Shown: positions 1-8,366, numbered from the stretch's first letter. The stretch: DNA of 64,000 nucleotides from Futiania mangrovi (GCF_024158125.1 NZ_JAMZFT010000004.1:186001-250000); one strand, 5' to 3'. Made by a program: numbers and translations. Notes: generated from the sequence alone by a model not told the origin.

Positions 1-188
1 GGATCCCAGCGCCCGAGCGCTTCCGCCGACGCCCGCGCCGCGTCCTCCGGCACGAGGGAGATGAAGATGCCTGGATCGTCCGCCGCGGCAATGCGCCGGT
101 ACACCTCCGCCACGACGTCACGGGGGTCTAGCCCCGCGCCATAGGCGGCGCGCAGGCCTTGAAGCGTGAAGGGAAGCGTGTCGAGCAT
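1..188 (-). CDS. atzF: Allophanate hydrolase, N-terminal fragment (cut by window edge)
   Basis: Only the first 62 codons are in the window; the gene runs off the left edge at the BamHI-like GGATCC. The N-terminus (MLDTLPFTLQGLRAAYGAG, then a VVAEVYRRIAAADDPGIFIS-type stretch) matches the start of allophanate hydrolases of the amidase-signature family, where a LRAAY..G helix precedes the amidase domain. AtzF hydrolyses allophanate (urea-1-carboxylate) to ammonia and CO2 in the cytoplasm. It is the last visible gene of a minus-strand operon and directly follows biuret hydrolase, whose product is allophanate, which strongly supports the call. The catalytic Lys-Ser-Ser residues lie outside the window, so an ordinary amidase cannot be fully excluded. 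Confidence 0.75.
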   Translation of the reverse strand, partial: MLDTLPFTLQGLRAAYGAGLDPRDVVAEVYRRIAAADDPGIFISLVPEDAARASAEALGRWD

Positions 189-239
189 CGGCGCGGGCTT
201 TCTTCTGATGGGCGTCCGGTAGGCGGGAACGGAGAGGTC

Positions 240-917
240 TCAGGGAAGCTGGCGCACGAAGGTCGCGCTGTCCGACACGGTGCCGAACACGCCGCCCTGC
301 ATCTTGACCATCTTGATCGCCGCCTCGTGATTGCCGCGGTCGGTCGCGCCGCAGCAGTCCTCCAGCAGCAGGCACTCGAAGCCGCGGTCGTTGGCCTCGC
401 GCATGGTCGTGTGCACGCACACATCGGTCGTGATGCCCGTGAGGACCAGGTTCTCGATCCCGCGCGTGCGCAGCAGAAGTTCGAGGTCGGTTGCGCAGAA
501 GCTGCCCTTGCCGGGCTTGTCGATGACCGGCTCGCCCGGCTGGGGGGCCAGTTCCTCGATGATCTCCCAGCCCGGTTCGCCGCGCACCAGGATGCGGCCG
601 CAGGGACCTGGGTCGCCGATCCCCGCGCCCACCTGGCGCGAGCGCCAGCGCTTGTTGGCGGGCAGGTCCGCGAGGTCGGGACGATGGCCCTCGCGCGTGT
701 GGAGGACGTGGTACCCGCCGGTCCGCATCGCCGCGAGCACGGCCTTGATCGGCTCGATGGGCGCGCGCGTCAGGCTGAGGTCGTAGCCCATGCTGTCGAC
801 ATAGCCGCCCTTCCCGCAGAAGTCGGTCTGCATGTCGATCACGATCAGCGCGGTGTTGTCAGGCCTGAGCGCGCCATTGTAGGGCCAGGGATAGGGATCG
901 GCGTCGATGGTGGGCAT
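240..917 (-). CDS. biuH: Biuret amidohydrolase (isochorismatase-family cysteine hydrolase)
   Basis: A 225-residue cysteine hydrolase converting biuret to allophanate and ammonia. The protein follows the rhizobial biuret hydrolase almost motif for motif: [18 protein letters not shown] at the N-terminus, D28 in [11 protein letters not shown]134 in DKPGKGSF and C167 in [14 protein letters not shown], i.e. the Asp-Lys-Cys triad of the family at the expected spacing. The ATG at 917 was chosen because the family begins a few residues before the IDADPYPW segment; upstream in-frame codons overlap the preceding gene. It lies between nitrile hydratase genes and allophanate hydrolase in one operon, consistent with a biuret to allophanate to ammonia sequence. 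A ureidoacrylate hydrolase (RutB-like) is the main alternative but fits less well. Confidence 0.9.
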   Translation of the reverse strand: MPTIDADPYPWPYNGALRPDNTALIVIDMQTDFCGKGGYVDSMGYDLSLTRAPIEPIKAVLAAMRTGGYHVLHTREGHRPDLADLPANKRWRSRQVGAGIGDPGPCGRILVRGEPGWEIIEELAPQPGEPVIDKPGKGSFCATDLELLLRTRGIENLVLTGITTDVCVHTTMREANDRGFECLLLEDCCGATDRGNHEAAIKMVKMQGGVFGTVSDSATFVRQLP

Positions 918-955
918 GGACGGTATCCTCGTCGCGGAAAAGGGGCGCAAAGGGG

Positions 956-1588
956 CTAGCGCGTCACGCCGATCAGGCGGTCGCGGGTCACGAGCGGTTC
1001 GAGGTCGGCGGGGGTGCGGTCGCCAGTGTCCTGCGGTGGCTCCGGCAGGACGAGGTAACGCATGTCTGCATTGCTGTCGTGGACGATCAGGTCCACGTCC
1101 TCGGCGAGGGCCGTGCCGAACTCCGCGAGCACCTTGCGCGGCTCCCGCACGGTGCGGGCGCGATACGCCTTGGAGATGTACCAGGACGGCGGCTGGCCCA
1201 GGATCGAGCGCGGATAGCACGAACACAGCGTGCACGTGATGAGGTTGTGCACGGTGGGCGTGTTCTCGACGACGACGATCTGCGCCTCGCCCACGGGAAT
1301 GCCGATCTCCTCGATCGCGCTCTTGCCGTTCTCCAGCAGCCGGGCCTTGTAGTCCGGGTCGGTCCACGCCTTCGCGACGATCCGCGCGCCAAGGTGGATG
1401 CCGGGGGATTCGAGCTTCTGGATCTCCCGCGTCACTTCCGGCGCCGTCAGCAGGCCGCGCGCGATCAGCACCGATTGCAGGGCGTCGATGACGATCTGGC
1501 CCTCGAGATTGCCGGCATCGTCCTCCACGACCAGCGCCTCGTGATCGTCGTGCCGATGGTCGTGATCATGGTCGTGAGACGCGCTCAT
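956..1588 (-). CDS. Cobalt-type nitrile hydratase / thiocyanate hydrolase-like catalytic subunit (alpha/gamma)
   Basis: 210 residues. It contains the metal-binding motif C119-T-L-C122-S123-C124 followed by [13 protein letters not shown] and [10 protein letters not shown], the hallmark of NHase alpha subunits; Thr inside the claw (CTLCSC) is typical of Co(III) enzymes, whereas iron enzymes have CSLCSC. The two later Cys are normally oxidised to sulfinic and sulfenic acids. The N-terminus is unusual: within the first 16 residues are seven His and four Asp, a plausible metal-loading tail. The start ATG overlaps the stop of the upstream beta-type gene (ATGA). With the two small genes upstream it makes a three-subunit enzyme as in thiocyanate hydrolase or toyocamycin nitrile hydratase. 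It hydrates a C-N triple bond to an amide; the substrate is unknown, but the operon suggests a nitrile that yields biuret or a related carbamoyl compound. Confidence 0.85.
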   Translation of the reverse strand: MSASHDHDHDHRHDDHEALVVEDDAGNLEGQIVIDALQSVLIARGLLTAPEVTREIQKLESPGIHLGARIVAKAWTDPDYKARLLENGKSAIEEIGIPVGEAQIVVVENTPTVHNLITCTLCSCYPRSILGQPPSWYISKAYRARTVREPRKVLAEFGTALAEDVDLIVHDSNADMRYLVLPEPPQDTGDRTPADLEPLVTRDRLIGVTR

Positions 1589-1926
1589 GCGGGGGACTCC
1601 GTCTTGGGTTCGGCGGGCTGCGGGGCGGCGGGTGCCAGCCAGTGGTCGTAGATCTCGATGATCAGCCGGTCGCGGGGCGGGTGGCTCTCGTCCGGCCAGA
1701 GGGCGCGCTGGTCGAAGGCGACGCGGTAGAGGTCGATGGCGGGGCCGGAGGTGTGGCCTATGGCAAGGTCCTCCGGGTTGAGATAGGTGCCGCAGTACTG
1801 CACCACCTCGCCCGTGGCGCCGCGCACGTAGTAGGGGATGCGCACATGGCCGGGCTTGCCGAGGTCGAGCACCGTGACCAGGCCGCCCACGGCGAAACGC
1901 CGCCCGTGCACGGGCCGCGTGGTCAT
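1585..1926 (-). CDS. Nitrile hydratase beta subunit, C-terminal (SH3-like barrel) half as a separate protein
   Basis: 113 residues corresponding to only the C-terminal barrel of a normal (about 220-residue) NHase beta subunit: FAVGGLVTVLDLGKPGHVRIP, then YYVRGATGEVV, the GH.R.P.Y.RG pattern of the family. It is encoded independently, as in the alpha subunit of thiocyanate hydrolase (ScnA) and in three-subunit toyocamycin NHase. It would pack against the catalytic subunit encoded next and help shape the active site. Start and stop both overlap the neighbours by ATGA, implying coupled translation in fixed ratio. There is no sign of a frameshift: both halves have their own start, stop and coupling signals, so this is a real split rather than a broken gene. 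Confidence 0.8.
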   Translation of the reverse strand: MTTRPVHGRRFAVGGLVTVLDLGKPGHVRIPYYVRGATGEVVQYCGTYLNPEDLAIGHTSGPAIDLYRVAFDQRALWPDESHPPRDRLIIEIYDHWLAPAAPQPAEPKTESPA

Positions 1927-2255
1927 GCGGCGGACCCCTCGCCGGGCTTGCTGCCCCAGATCTCGCGCTGCTCGGCGATAGCGGCGTCGAGTTCCTCGCG
2001 CGTGATGACGTTCTTCTCGACAAGAATGTCGATCATCGCCTCGAGGCGGCGGCGGTAGAAGGACAGCGCCTTGTACTTGTCGGCCCCGAAACTCTCGAAC
2101 CCGCGCCGCATCTCGTCGAGGGAGACGATCCGCCGCGTGCCGTCGCCCAGCAGGTTGCGCACGGCCTCGGTCTGCTTCTCCCAGTGGAGCCAGGGCAGCT
2201 CCTCCATCGGAATGCACCCCGCCTCGTCGCCGCCGATGTCGTGGTATCCGCGCAT
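1923..2255 (-). CDS. Nitrile hydratase beta subunit, N-terminal (helical) half as a separate protein
   Basis: 110 residues beginning MRGYHDIGGDEAGCIP, which parallels the conserved M.G.HD.GG start of NHase beta subunits, followed by a helical segment with HWEKQTEAVRNLL and YRRRLEAMIDILVEKNVIT. It therefore equals the N-terminal half of beta, like ScnB of thiocyanate hydrolase. NHase activator/chaperone proteins share this fold, and none is seen elsewhere in the visible operon, so this small protein could also act in cobalt insertion. It is the first of the three hydratase genes, 44 bases after the ABC ATPase gene, and is ATGA-coupled to the next gene. Confidence 0.75.
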   Translation of the reverse strand: MRGYHDIGGDEAGCIPMEELPWLHWEKQTEAVRNLLGDGTRRIVSLDEMRRGFESFGADKYKALSFYRRRLEAMIDILVEKNVITREELDAAIAEQREIWGSKPGEGSAA

Positions 2256-2299
2256 GTTCGCTTGCTCCGTTCGGTCCGGGCGGACTGGCCGCCCCACAA

Positions 2300-3184
2300 T
2301 CACAGGGTTTCGACGCGCGCCTCGCGCTGGAAGATCTCCAGGCACTGGCTGCGCAGCGCCACGAAGTCAGCGCCGATCAAGGTCGCGGCATCGCGCGGAC
2401 GCGGCAGCGGATTGTCGACCAGGGCAGCGACACGCGTCGGCCGCCGCGTCAGCAGAAGGACATGGTCGGCCATCTGCACCGCCTCCTCCAGGTCGTGCGA
2501 GACGAGCATCATGGTCGTGCCGGTCTTCTGGAAGATCGCCTGCAGCTTCTCGCGCATCAGCAGCGTCATTTCGTAGTCGAGCGCGGAGAACGGCTCGTCG
2601 AGGAACAGCACCTCCGGCTCCGGCGCCAGCGCGCGCAGGATGGAGACCGCCTGCTGCTGGCCGCCCGACAGCTGGTAGGGATAGGCGTTGAGGTCGATCT
2701 TGATGCCGAAGTCCGCGATCAGCTGCTCGACGCGCGCGGTGCGTGCCTTCTTCGGCATCCCCTTGATCTTCAGGGGATAATGGATGTTGTCGATGGCCCG
2801 CAGCCAGGGGAAGAGCGCCTCGCGGTAGTTCTGGAACACATAGGAGATGCGCGTGTCCCGGATCGACTGGCCGTCGTAGAGCACCTCGCCCCCGTCGCGC
2901 GGCATCAGGCCGGAGATCATGTTGATCAGCGTGCTCTTGCCGCAGCCGTTGGGGCCGAAGACGCTGACGAAGGAGCCAAGCGGAAGGTCGAGGTCGAAGC
3001 CGTCGTAGACGACCGTGCCGCCGAAGGATTTGCGCAGGCCCCGGATGGTCAGCTGTCCGCGACGGGCCGGGCGGGCGTTTACCCCGCCCGAGGGTGCGGC
3101 GGCCAGCGGCGCGGCAGGGGCGCGCCCGCCATCGGCCTCGATCTCCGGCTCGCCGTCGTGTCGTGCGATGCGAAGTGCGGTCAT
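2300..3184 (-). CDS. ABC transporter ATPase (nitrate/sulfonate/taurine-type importer)
   Basis: 294-residue cytoplasmic ATPase. Visible motifs: Walker A GPNGCGKST, Q-loop in YVFQNYREALFPW, signature LSGGQQQ, Walker B LFLDEPFSALD, and the switch His in VSHDLEEA. This pattern is the SsuB/TauB/NrtD class that pairs with NMT1/SsuA-type receptors, which fits the receptor and permease genes just upstream. An in-frame ATG at 3214 is an alternative start; 3184 was preferred for an AGGAG at somewhat long spacing, but the choice is uncertain. It would energise import of the nitrogen compound degraded by the downstream hydratase and hydrolases. Confidence 0.85.
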   Translation of the reverse strand: MTALRIARHDGEPEIEADGGRAPAAPLAAAPSGGVNARPARRGQLTIRGLRKSFGGTVVYDGFDLDLPLGSFVSVFGPNGCGKSTLINMISGLMPRDGGEVLYDGQSIRDTRISYVFQNYREALFPWLRAIDNIHYPLKIKGMPKKARTARVEQLIADFGIKIDLNAYPYQLSGGQQQAVSILRALAPEPEVLFLDEPFSALDYEMTLLMREKLQAIFQKTGTTMMLVSHDLEEAVQMADHVLLLTRRPTRVAALVDNPLPRPRDAATLIGADFVALRSQCLEIFQREARVETL

Positions 3185-3233
3185 GGCGGTGTCACGCTCC
3201 TGCAAATTTTGCATTGGCCTCGGACGGCCGGGC

Positions 3234-4226
3234 TCAGTTGGTGGCGAAGTCGCTCAGCGAGAGGATCTTGGTGCGGACGTCCATCCGATCCTTCAGCACG
3301 CCCTCGGACGTGAACACGTCCACGAACGCCTGGTAGGAATTGAGGTCCGTCTCGTTGAGGTCGGAGAAGCCGCGCAGATAGGGCTGGGCCAGCAGGTCGA
3401 GCTGCTCGGCACGGATCGCCGTGTACTTGGGAATGATCGCCTTGTATTTCGCGAAGTCCGCGTTGGCCAGGCGCGTCGCCTCGTCGATGATCTCCACGAT
3501 CTTGCGGGCAACCGTCGGACGCTCGTTGATGAACTTGGTCGTCAGCACCGCCGCGCCCGAATAGAACGGATCGGCGATCACCGCCGCCACCGGGTTGATC
3601 ATGGCGCGGTCGACACCGTCCGTCGCCGCCGCGATCGACCCCACGGGCTCGAGCGAGAGGGTGGCGTCCACGCTGCCGCCGAGCACTGCCGGCACCTGCT
3701 GCGGCACGGCGAGGTCGACCAGCGTCACGTCCTTGTCCGGGTCGAGGCCCGCCGAGCGCACGAGGTGACGCGAGATCGTGCGCCACTGGATGCCCGGCAC
3801 ATGGCCCAGCGTCTTGCCCTTGAGGTCCGCGAAGGACTGGATGCCGCTGCCCGTCTTCACGATCAGGCCGTCGTTGATCAGGTTGACGCCGATGCCGCCG
3901 CCCTGCAGGCCGAACACCTTGAACGTGCCGGGGAACTTCGCCTCCGCGAGCATCGCGATGCCGGCCGCTGCGCCCGGAGGTCCGAAGTCGGCGCGGCCCG
4001 AGACCAGCGCGTCGATGATGTGGTTCGGCGACTGCATCTTGTTCGAGTTGACCTTGATGCAGGCCTTCTCGAACAGGCCTTCCTCGTGCGCGACGTAGTA
4101 CGCCGTGGTCTGCATGATCGGCAGCCAGGCGGAGGTCACTTCCTCGTAGGAGGTGCAGGCCGCCTGCGCGGTGCCGGTGCCTGCCGCAGCCGCGAAGCCG
4201 GCGGCGAAGAGCCATTTCTTGAACAT
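3234..4226 (-). CDS. ABC transporter periplasmic substrate-binding protein (NMT1/THI5-like)
   Basis: 330 residues with a signal peptide (MFKKWLFAAGFAAAAGTG, cleavage near AQA-A) and a type II periplasmic binding fold of the SsuA/TauA/NMT1 family: an early WLPIMQTTAYYVAHEEGLF segment, VSGRADFGPPGAAAG in the hinge region and LKGKTLGHVPG. Receptors of this family bind aliphatic sulfonates, nitrate, pyrimidine precursors or small ureides. Given the biuret and allophanate hydrolases in the same operon, a biuret-like or N-cyano ureide ligand is the most economical guess, but specificity cannot be read from sequence. There is a 47-base gap to the permease gene upstream. Confidence 0.85.
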   Translation of the reverse strand: MFKKWLFAAGFAAAAGTGTAQAACTSYEEVTSAWLPIMQTTAYYVAHEEGLFEKACIKVNSNKMQSPNHIIDALVSGRADFGPPGAAAGIAMLAEAKFPGTFKVFGLQGGGIGVNLINDGLIVKTGSGIQSFADLKGKTLGHVPGIQWRTISRHLVRSAGLDPDKDVTLVDLAVPQQVPAVLGGSVDATLSLEPVGSIAAATDGVDRAMINPVAAVIADPFYSGAAVLTTKFINERPTVARKIVEIIDEATRLANADFAKYKAIIPKYTAIRAEQLDLLAQPYLRGFSDLNETDLNSYQAFVDVFTSEGVLKDRMDVRTKILSLSDFATN

Positions 4227-4273
4227 GGGTGCTGTCCTTTCCTGGATAGACCGCGGGGAGAGAGGGGGAAGGC

Positions 4274-5143
4274 TCACTTGCCGGACCAGTGCACGAGGTA
4301 TTTCTCGGCCACGAGGAAGAGCACGTTCAGGCCGTAGCCCATCGCGCCCGTGACCAGGATCGAGCCGTACATGTCCGTCAGGTTGTAGGAGATCTGCGCA
4401 TCGATGATCCGGTGGCCGAGGCCGTCGGTCGCGCCGATGAACATCTCCGCCACGATGATGACGACGAGCGCGATGGAAATGCCCGTGCGCAGGCCGACGA
4501 AGGTCTGCGGCAGCGTCTCGAAGAACACCACGTCGAAGAAGATCCGGGCCCGCGATGCGCCCATGGAGCGGGCCGCGAGCAGGCGCGTCTGGCGAGCGTT
4601 CATCACGCCATAGGCGACGTTGAACACCACCACCAGCCAGCCCGCGAAGGCCGCGACCGCGATCTTGGAGAAGTCGCCAAGTCCGAACAGCAGCAGGAAC
4701 AGAGGGAACATCGCCGTCGCAGGCGTCGAGCGGAAGAAGTCGACGATGAACTCGACCGACCGGTAGACCTTGTCGTTGACGCCGAGGACGATGCCCACGG
4801 GCACGCCTGCGACAGCGGCGAACGCGAAGGCATAGAAGACGCGCACGAAGGTCGACCAGAAGTCCTCCATCAGGTTGCCGGACCAGATGTTCGCGCCCGT
4901 ATCTGCCAGCGTGGCGAAGGGCGAGGGCAGGAGGTTCTTGTCGACCAGTTCGAAGGCGTAGGCGACCCACCACACCGCGATCAGGATGAACGGGCCTGAC
5001 ACGATGATCGCCGCCGAAGAGGCCCAGGACGGCCATGCGAACGCTGTGCGCCGCGCCGTTGCAGCCAGATCGTGCGATGCCGTTTGCAGTGTCACGGGAC
5101 GAGCCTCCGTATCCGGTTCTTGCGCACCTGAAAAGGCGTGCAA
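4274..5143 (-). CDS. ABC transporter permease (SsuC/TauC-type)
   Basis: 289-residue inner-membrane permease of the binding-protein-dependent family. Several hydrophobic segments are visible (SGPFILIAVWWVAYAF, FYAFAFAAVAGVPVGIVLG, FPLFLLLFGLGDFSKIAVAA and IALVVIIVAEMFIG). The EAA loop that docks on the ATPase is present (AARSMGASRARIFFDVVFFE). It is the first gene of the operon permease, receptor, ATPase, hydratase (three genes), biuH, atzF, and is divergent from a LysR regulator. The ATG at 5143 gives a roughly 30-residue cytoplasmic tail before the first membrane segment. Confidence 0.88.
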   Translation of the reverse strand: MHAFSGAQEPDTEARPVTLQTASHDLAATARRTAFAWPSWASSAAIIVSGPFILIAVWWVAYAFELVDKNLLPSPFATLADTGANIWSGNLMEDFWSTFVRVFYAFAFAAVAGVPVGIVLGVNDKVYRSVEFIVDFFRSTPATAMFPLFLLLFGLGDFSKIAVAAFAGWLVVVFNVAYGVMNARQTRLLAARSMGASRARIFFDVVFFETLPQTFVGLRTGISIALVVIIVAEMFIGATDGLGHRIIDAQISYNLTDMYGSILVTGAMGYGLNVLFLVAEKYLVHWSGK

Positions 5144-5259
5144 GACGAACGATAGGAGTGTGCTGTGATGCCGTCGTCTGCTAAATTTGTACCGGACCAG
5201 TTCATAAAATGCACCGGTCGGCCGGGGCAGGCCCCAGCGCCGGTCAAGGAGAAGCAGGG
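5144..5259. promoter_or_regulatory. Divergent promoter region between transporter operon and LysR gene
   Basis: The 116 bases between the divergent starts contain a locally AT-rich patch (about 5181-5212, with AAATTTGTACC and ATAAAAT) unlike the GC-rich surroundings. That is where a LysR-type protein and both promoters would be expected. An AAGGAG at 5246-5251 sits 8 bases before the LysR ATG at 5260. No unambiguous T-N11-A site was assigned. Confidence 0.4.
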
Positions 5260-6168
5260 ATGCGGTCGCTTCTGGGACTTCGATACATCGATGTCATCGC
5301 ACGAGCTGGATCGATCCGGCAGGCGGCGGAGACGCTGGCGATCACGCCGTCGGCACTCAACCGTCGCCTGCTCGCGCTCGAGGACGAGCTGGGCGTGCAG
5401 ATCTTCGAGCGCCTGCCGCGCGGCGTCCGGCCGAACGCGGCGGGAGAGATCCTGATCCATCACATCCGCAACCAGATCTCGGACCTTGAGCGTGTGCGCT
5501 CCCAGATCGCCGACCTGTCAGGGGTGCGGCGCGGCCATGTGGCGATCGCCTGCAGCCAGGCGCTGCTGCCCTATTTCCTGCCGCAGCAGATCGACGACTA
5601 CCGGCGCGATCATCCGGCCGTGACCTTCGGCGTCTTTCCCCGTGACCGGGCGCAGGCAGAGCAGGCGCTGACCGAGTTCACCGCCGACCTCGCTCTGGTG
5701 TTCGAGCCGGTGCGGCTCGCGGAGATCCAGACGCTTCTGACCGTGCGCCAGCCGATCCGGGCGGTGATGGCGCGCAACCATCCGTTGGCGCGGCGCGAGA
5801 CAGTGCGGCTGCGCGAGTGCCTCGACTATCCGCTGGCGCTGCCGTCGCCGCCTTATGGCGTAAGGACGCTGCTGGAGGCGGCGGCGGCGCGGATCGGGCG
5901 GCCGCTCGAACCGGCGATCCAGTCCGACAGTTTCGAGTTCCTCACGATGTGCGCGGCACATGCCGACGTGATCTCGTTCCAGATCGAGATCGGCCTGCCT
6001 GTCGGGGGGGCGGACGGCGTGCTGACCTCGCGCCCCGTCGATGCCCGCGACTTACCGTCGGGTGTGCTTCATCTCGGGCAATTGCGCGGCCGTACCTTGC
6101 CGGTCGCGGCCGCCCGATTTGCAGACCATCTGTCGCGGGCGCTCTTCGAACGGTTCGATAGCGTCTGA
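5260..6168 (+). CDS. LysR-family transcriptional regulator
   Basis: 302 residues. The N-terminal winged HTH is clear (LRYIDVIARAGSIRQAAETL, then ITPSALNRRLLALEDELGVQ and FERLPRGVRPNAAG), followed by a periplasmic-binding-like effector domain with VRRGHVAIACSQALLPYFLP. Start ATG 5260 is favoured over 5209 because of the AAGGAG eight bases upstream and because LysR proteins start just before the HTH. It is divergent from the ABC transporter, nitrile hydratase and biuret operon, so it probably controls that operon in response to the imported substrate or a breakdown product. It is convergent with gspD, with only 35 bases between the stops. Confidence 0.88.
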   Translation: MRSLLGLRYIDVIARAGSIRQAAETLAITPSALNRRLLALEDELGVQIFERLPRGVRPNAAGEILIHHIRNQISDLERVRSQIADLSGVRRGHVAIACSQALLPYFLPQQIDDYRRDHPAVTFGVFPRDRAQAEQALTEFTADLALVFEPVRLAEIQTLLTVRQPIRAVMARNHPLARRETVRLRECLDYPLALPSPPYGVRTLLEAAAARIGRPLEPAIQSDSFEFLTMCAAHADVISFQIEIGLPVGGADGVLTSRPVDARDLPSGVLHLGQLRGRTLPVAAARFADHLSRALFERFDSV

Positions 6169-6203
6169 CGCAGCGCTTCTGGCAGCGCCCCGGGCGGGGG
6201 CCG

Positions 6204-8366
6204 TCACTGCACGTTTTGCCGTTCCAGCCTGTCGAGGCCTTGCAGCTTGGCGCGCAGTTCCCGGTAGGCCTCCTTCGCCTCGGTGTGATTGCGAACGACG
6301 ATCGGCCGAATGACCATCAGCAGCTCCGTCCGGTCGGACTGCAGGTCCGTCGACCCGAAGGCCGCACCGATGATCGGGATGTCGGAGAGCAGCGGGATGC
6401 CCGTCTTGCCGTCGCTGCGGCGCTCTCGGATCAGGCCTCCCATCGCCAGCGTCTCGCGGTCGTTGAGGAGGACACTGCTGCGGAACTGGCGTTGCGCGAT
6501 GGTGGGCGAGTCGATCCCGGAACTCGTCGTCGGAACGACATCGCTGACTTCCTGCACGATATCCAGGAGGACGAGGCCGCTGGCATTGACCCGGGGCGTG
6601 ATCTCCAGGATCACGCCGGTCTGGCGGAACTGGATCTCGTTCACGATCGGGGCGTCGGGGTCGACGACGCTGACCGCGCTCGTCGTGGCCACGGGCACCT
6701 CGTCGCCGACCTGCAGGCGGGCCGTCTCGTTGTTCAGCACCATCAGCGAGGGTGAGGACACGATCTCGACGTCCGTCACGTCGTCCAGTGCGCTTACCAC
6801 CGTGCGCAAATCGTTGGTGTCGAGGACGAAATTGAAACCCGGATAGGTGGGGGCCACGGCGCCCGTTTCGGTCTCCGAAAAGCCGAGGGAGATGCTTGCG
6901 TCCTCGAAGAACCAGCGAACGCCGTACTTGAGTTGATCGGACAGCGTGACTTCGAGGATCGTGGCCTCGATCAGAACCTGGACCGGCTGGATGTCGAGCT
7001 TGCGCAACGCCGCCTCGACAAGCGCGTACCGCTCCGGCGTCGCCACGGTCATGATCGCGTTCGTTCCCTCGTCGGCAAAGATCGTGACACCCTCCAGTGC
7101 CGAGGAGGTGCGGCGTGCGCTTGCGCCCCGGCCTTCCGCATCGCCGAAGGACGCGCTCCCGGCGCCGTCCTGCCCGGCGCCCGCCTGCCCAAGGCCGGCC
7201 GAAACGTCCGCCCGCGGCGGCTGGGCCGCGCTGTCGCCGGTCCTGTAGGCGGTCAGTCCCGGCGCGACCTGGCCCACTGGGGTCGCGCCTGAAATCGCCG
7301 CAACGCCGCCCGTCTGCAACGCCTGCTGAAGGACCTTGGCGAGTTCCGCAGCCCGCCGGTTCTGTACCTGGTAGGTGTGGATCTGGACCGACTCCGCGTC
7401 GCCGCGGTCGAGCTGGCGCACCCAGAAGCGCGCCTCCTCGATGGTGCGGCGGCTGTCGGTCACGACCAGCACCGCGTTCATCCGCTCGATTTCCAGCACC
7501 TGCGGACCCTTTTCGCCTGCGCCGAGGATCAGGCGCAGTTCCTGGGCGACCATGGGAGCGCCCGCCACGTTCAGCGGCAGCAGGGCAAAGGCCCGGTTCG
7601 CCAGCGGGTCGATGTCGAGCGCATCGACCAGGCGGTCGAGGGCGCGCACGCCGCTCACCGATCCTGCGAGGACGATGCTCCCGGGGACCGGCCCCGCGCT
7701 GATCCGGGCGTCGGGTTCGACGAAGGGTTGAAGGGCCTCTTCCATCTGCGTCTGGTCGACGTGCTGCAGACGGCGCACCGCCACCGCGGCCGCCGGGCCG
7801 CCCGGCATCGGCCCCCTCGGATCGGGTTCGACGACCACCAGGTCGCCGTCGCGCCGGACGGCTGCGCCGGCGCTGGAGAGGGCCCGCTCCGCGATCGGCA
7901 GCACCGCGTCCTTTGGCACGGCACGGTCGACCTGCAATGTGATCGATCCCGCCATTCCGGGCGAGACCACGTAGGCAAGGCCCAGGATCTCGCCGAAGAC
8001 GGCGCGGGCGAAGTCCGCGATGCCGATCCTCTCGAAACGCATGGTGACGCTGCCGTCTTCGCCGATGCGGATGGGATCGCGCAGGCGGACCTCCGGCGTG
8101 GCGGTTGTCCCCGGCATCCGCACGACAGGCGACAGGGCCGTGCGCTGCGTCCGCCGTGCGTCCGGCTGAAGCGCCTGTGGCGCGGTGGCGCGGGCTGGCT
8201 GTTCGGGAGCGCTTGCAGCCGTTGCCGTCGGCCCCTCCCGCTCGGAGTCCTGCGACCCGTAAAGCGGCTCCAGAAAGACGTTTTCGCGCGTCGCCGGCGC
8301 GCAGGCCACCGTTGCCAGCGCCAACGCCATGGCAATCCAGACCCCTCCGGGCATCCTCTTGATCAC
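6204..8366 (-). CDS. gspD: Type II secretion system secretin (outer-membrane channel)
   Basis: 720 residues. Forms the outer-membrane ring of the T2SS. Visible: N-terminal export signal MIKRMPGGVWIAMALALATV followed by a Cys that could be lipidated (the -3 residue is Thr, so the lipobox is imperfect); an N0 domain (VTMRFERIGIADFARAVFGE); repeated N1-N3 domains (e.g. RRLQHVDQTQMEEALQPFV); and the secretin core with VLIEATILEVTLSDQLKYG, VEIVSSPSLMVLNNE and the late SDIPIIGAAFGS. GTG 8366 was chosen because AGGGGGG lies seven bases upstream; ATGs at 8354 and 8399 lack a good site. Last gene of the T2SS operon. Confidence 0.93.
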   Translation of the reverse strand: MIKRMPGGVWIAMALALATVACAPATRENVFLEPLYGSQDSEREGPTATAASAPEQPARATAPQALQPDARRTQRTALSPVVRMPGTTATPEVRLRDPIRIGEDGSVTMRFERIGIADFARAVFGEILGLAYVVSPGMAGSITLQVDRAVPKDAVLPIAERALSSAGAAVRRDGDLVVVEPDPRGPMPGGPAAAVAVRRLQHVDQTQMEEALQPFVEPDARISAGPVPGSIVLAGSVSGVRALDRLVDALDIDPLANRAFALLPLNVAGAPMVAQELRLILGAGEKGPQVLEIERMNAVLVVTDSRRTIEEARFWVRQLDRGDAESVQIHTYQVQNRRAAELAKVLQQALQTGGVAAISGATPVGQVAPGLTAYRTGDSAAQPPRADVSAGLGQAGAGQDGAGSASFGDAEGRGASARRTSSALEGVTIFADEGTNAIMTVATPERYALVEAALRKLDIQPVQVLIEATILEVTLSDQLKYGVRWFFEDASISLGFSETETGAVAPTYPGFNFVLDTNDLRTVVSALDDVTDVEIVSSPSLMVLNNETARLQVGDEVPVATTSAVSVVDPDAPIVNEIQFRQTGVILEITPRVNASGLVLLDIVQEVSDVVPTTSSGIDSPTIAQRQFRSSVLLNDRETLAMGGLIRERRSDGKTGIPLLSDIPIIGAAFGSTDLQSDRTELLMVIRPIVVRNHTEAKEAYRELRAKLQGLDRLERQNVQ

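Noticed and set aside
159-959. Long plus-strand open frame opposite biuH
   Set aside because: Antisense shadow of biuH; composition is Arg/His/Ala-rich with no recognisable motif, while the minus strand has a full biuret hydrolase.
1585-2255. Frameshifted nitrile hydratase beta gene
   Set aside because: The two halves are separate genes with own starts, stops and ATGA couplings, and the same split is known from thiocyanate hydrolase.
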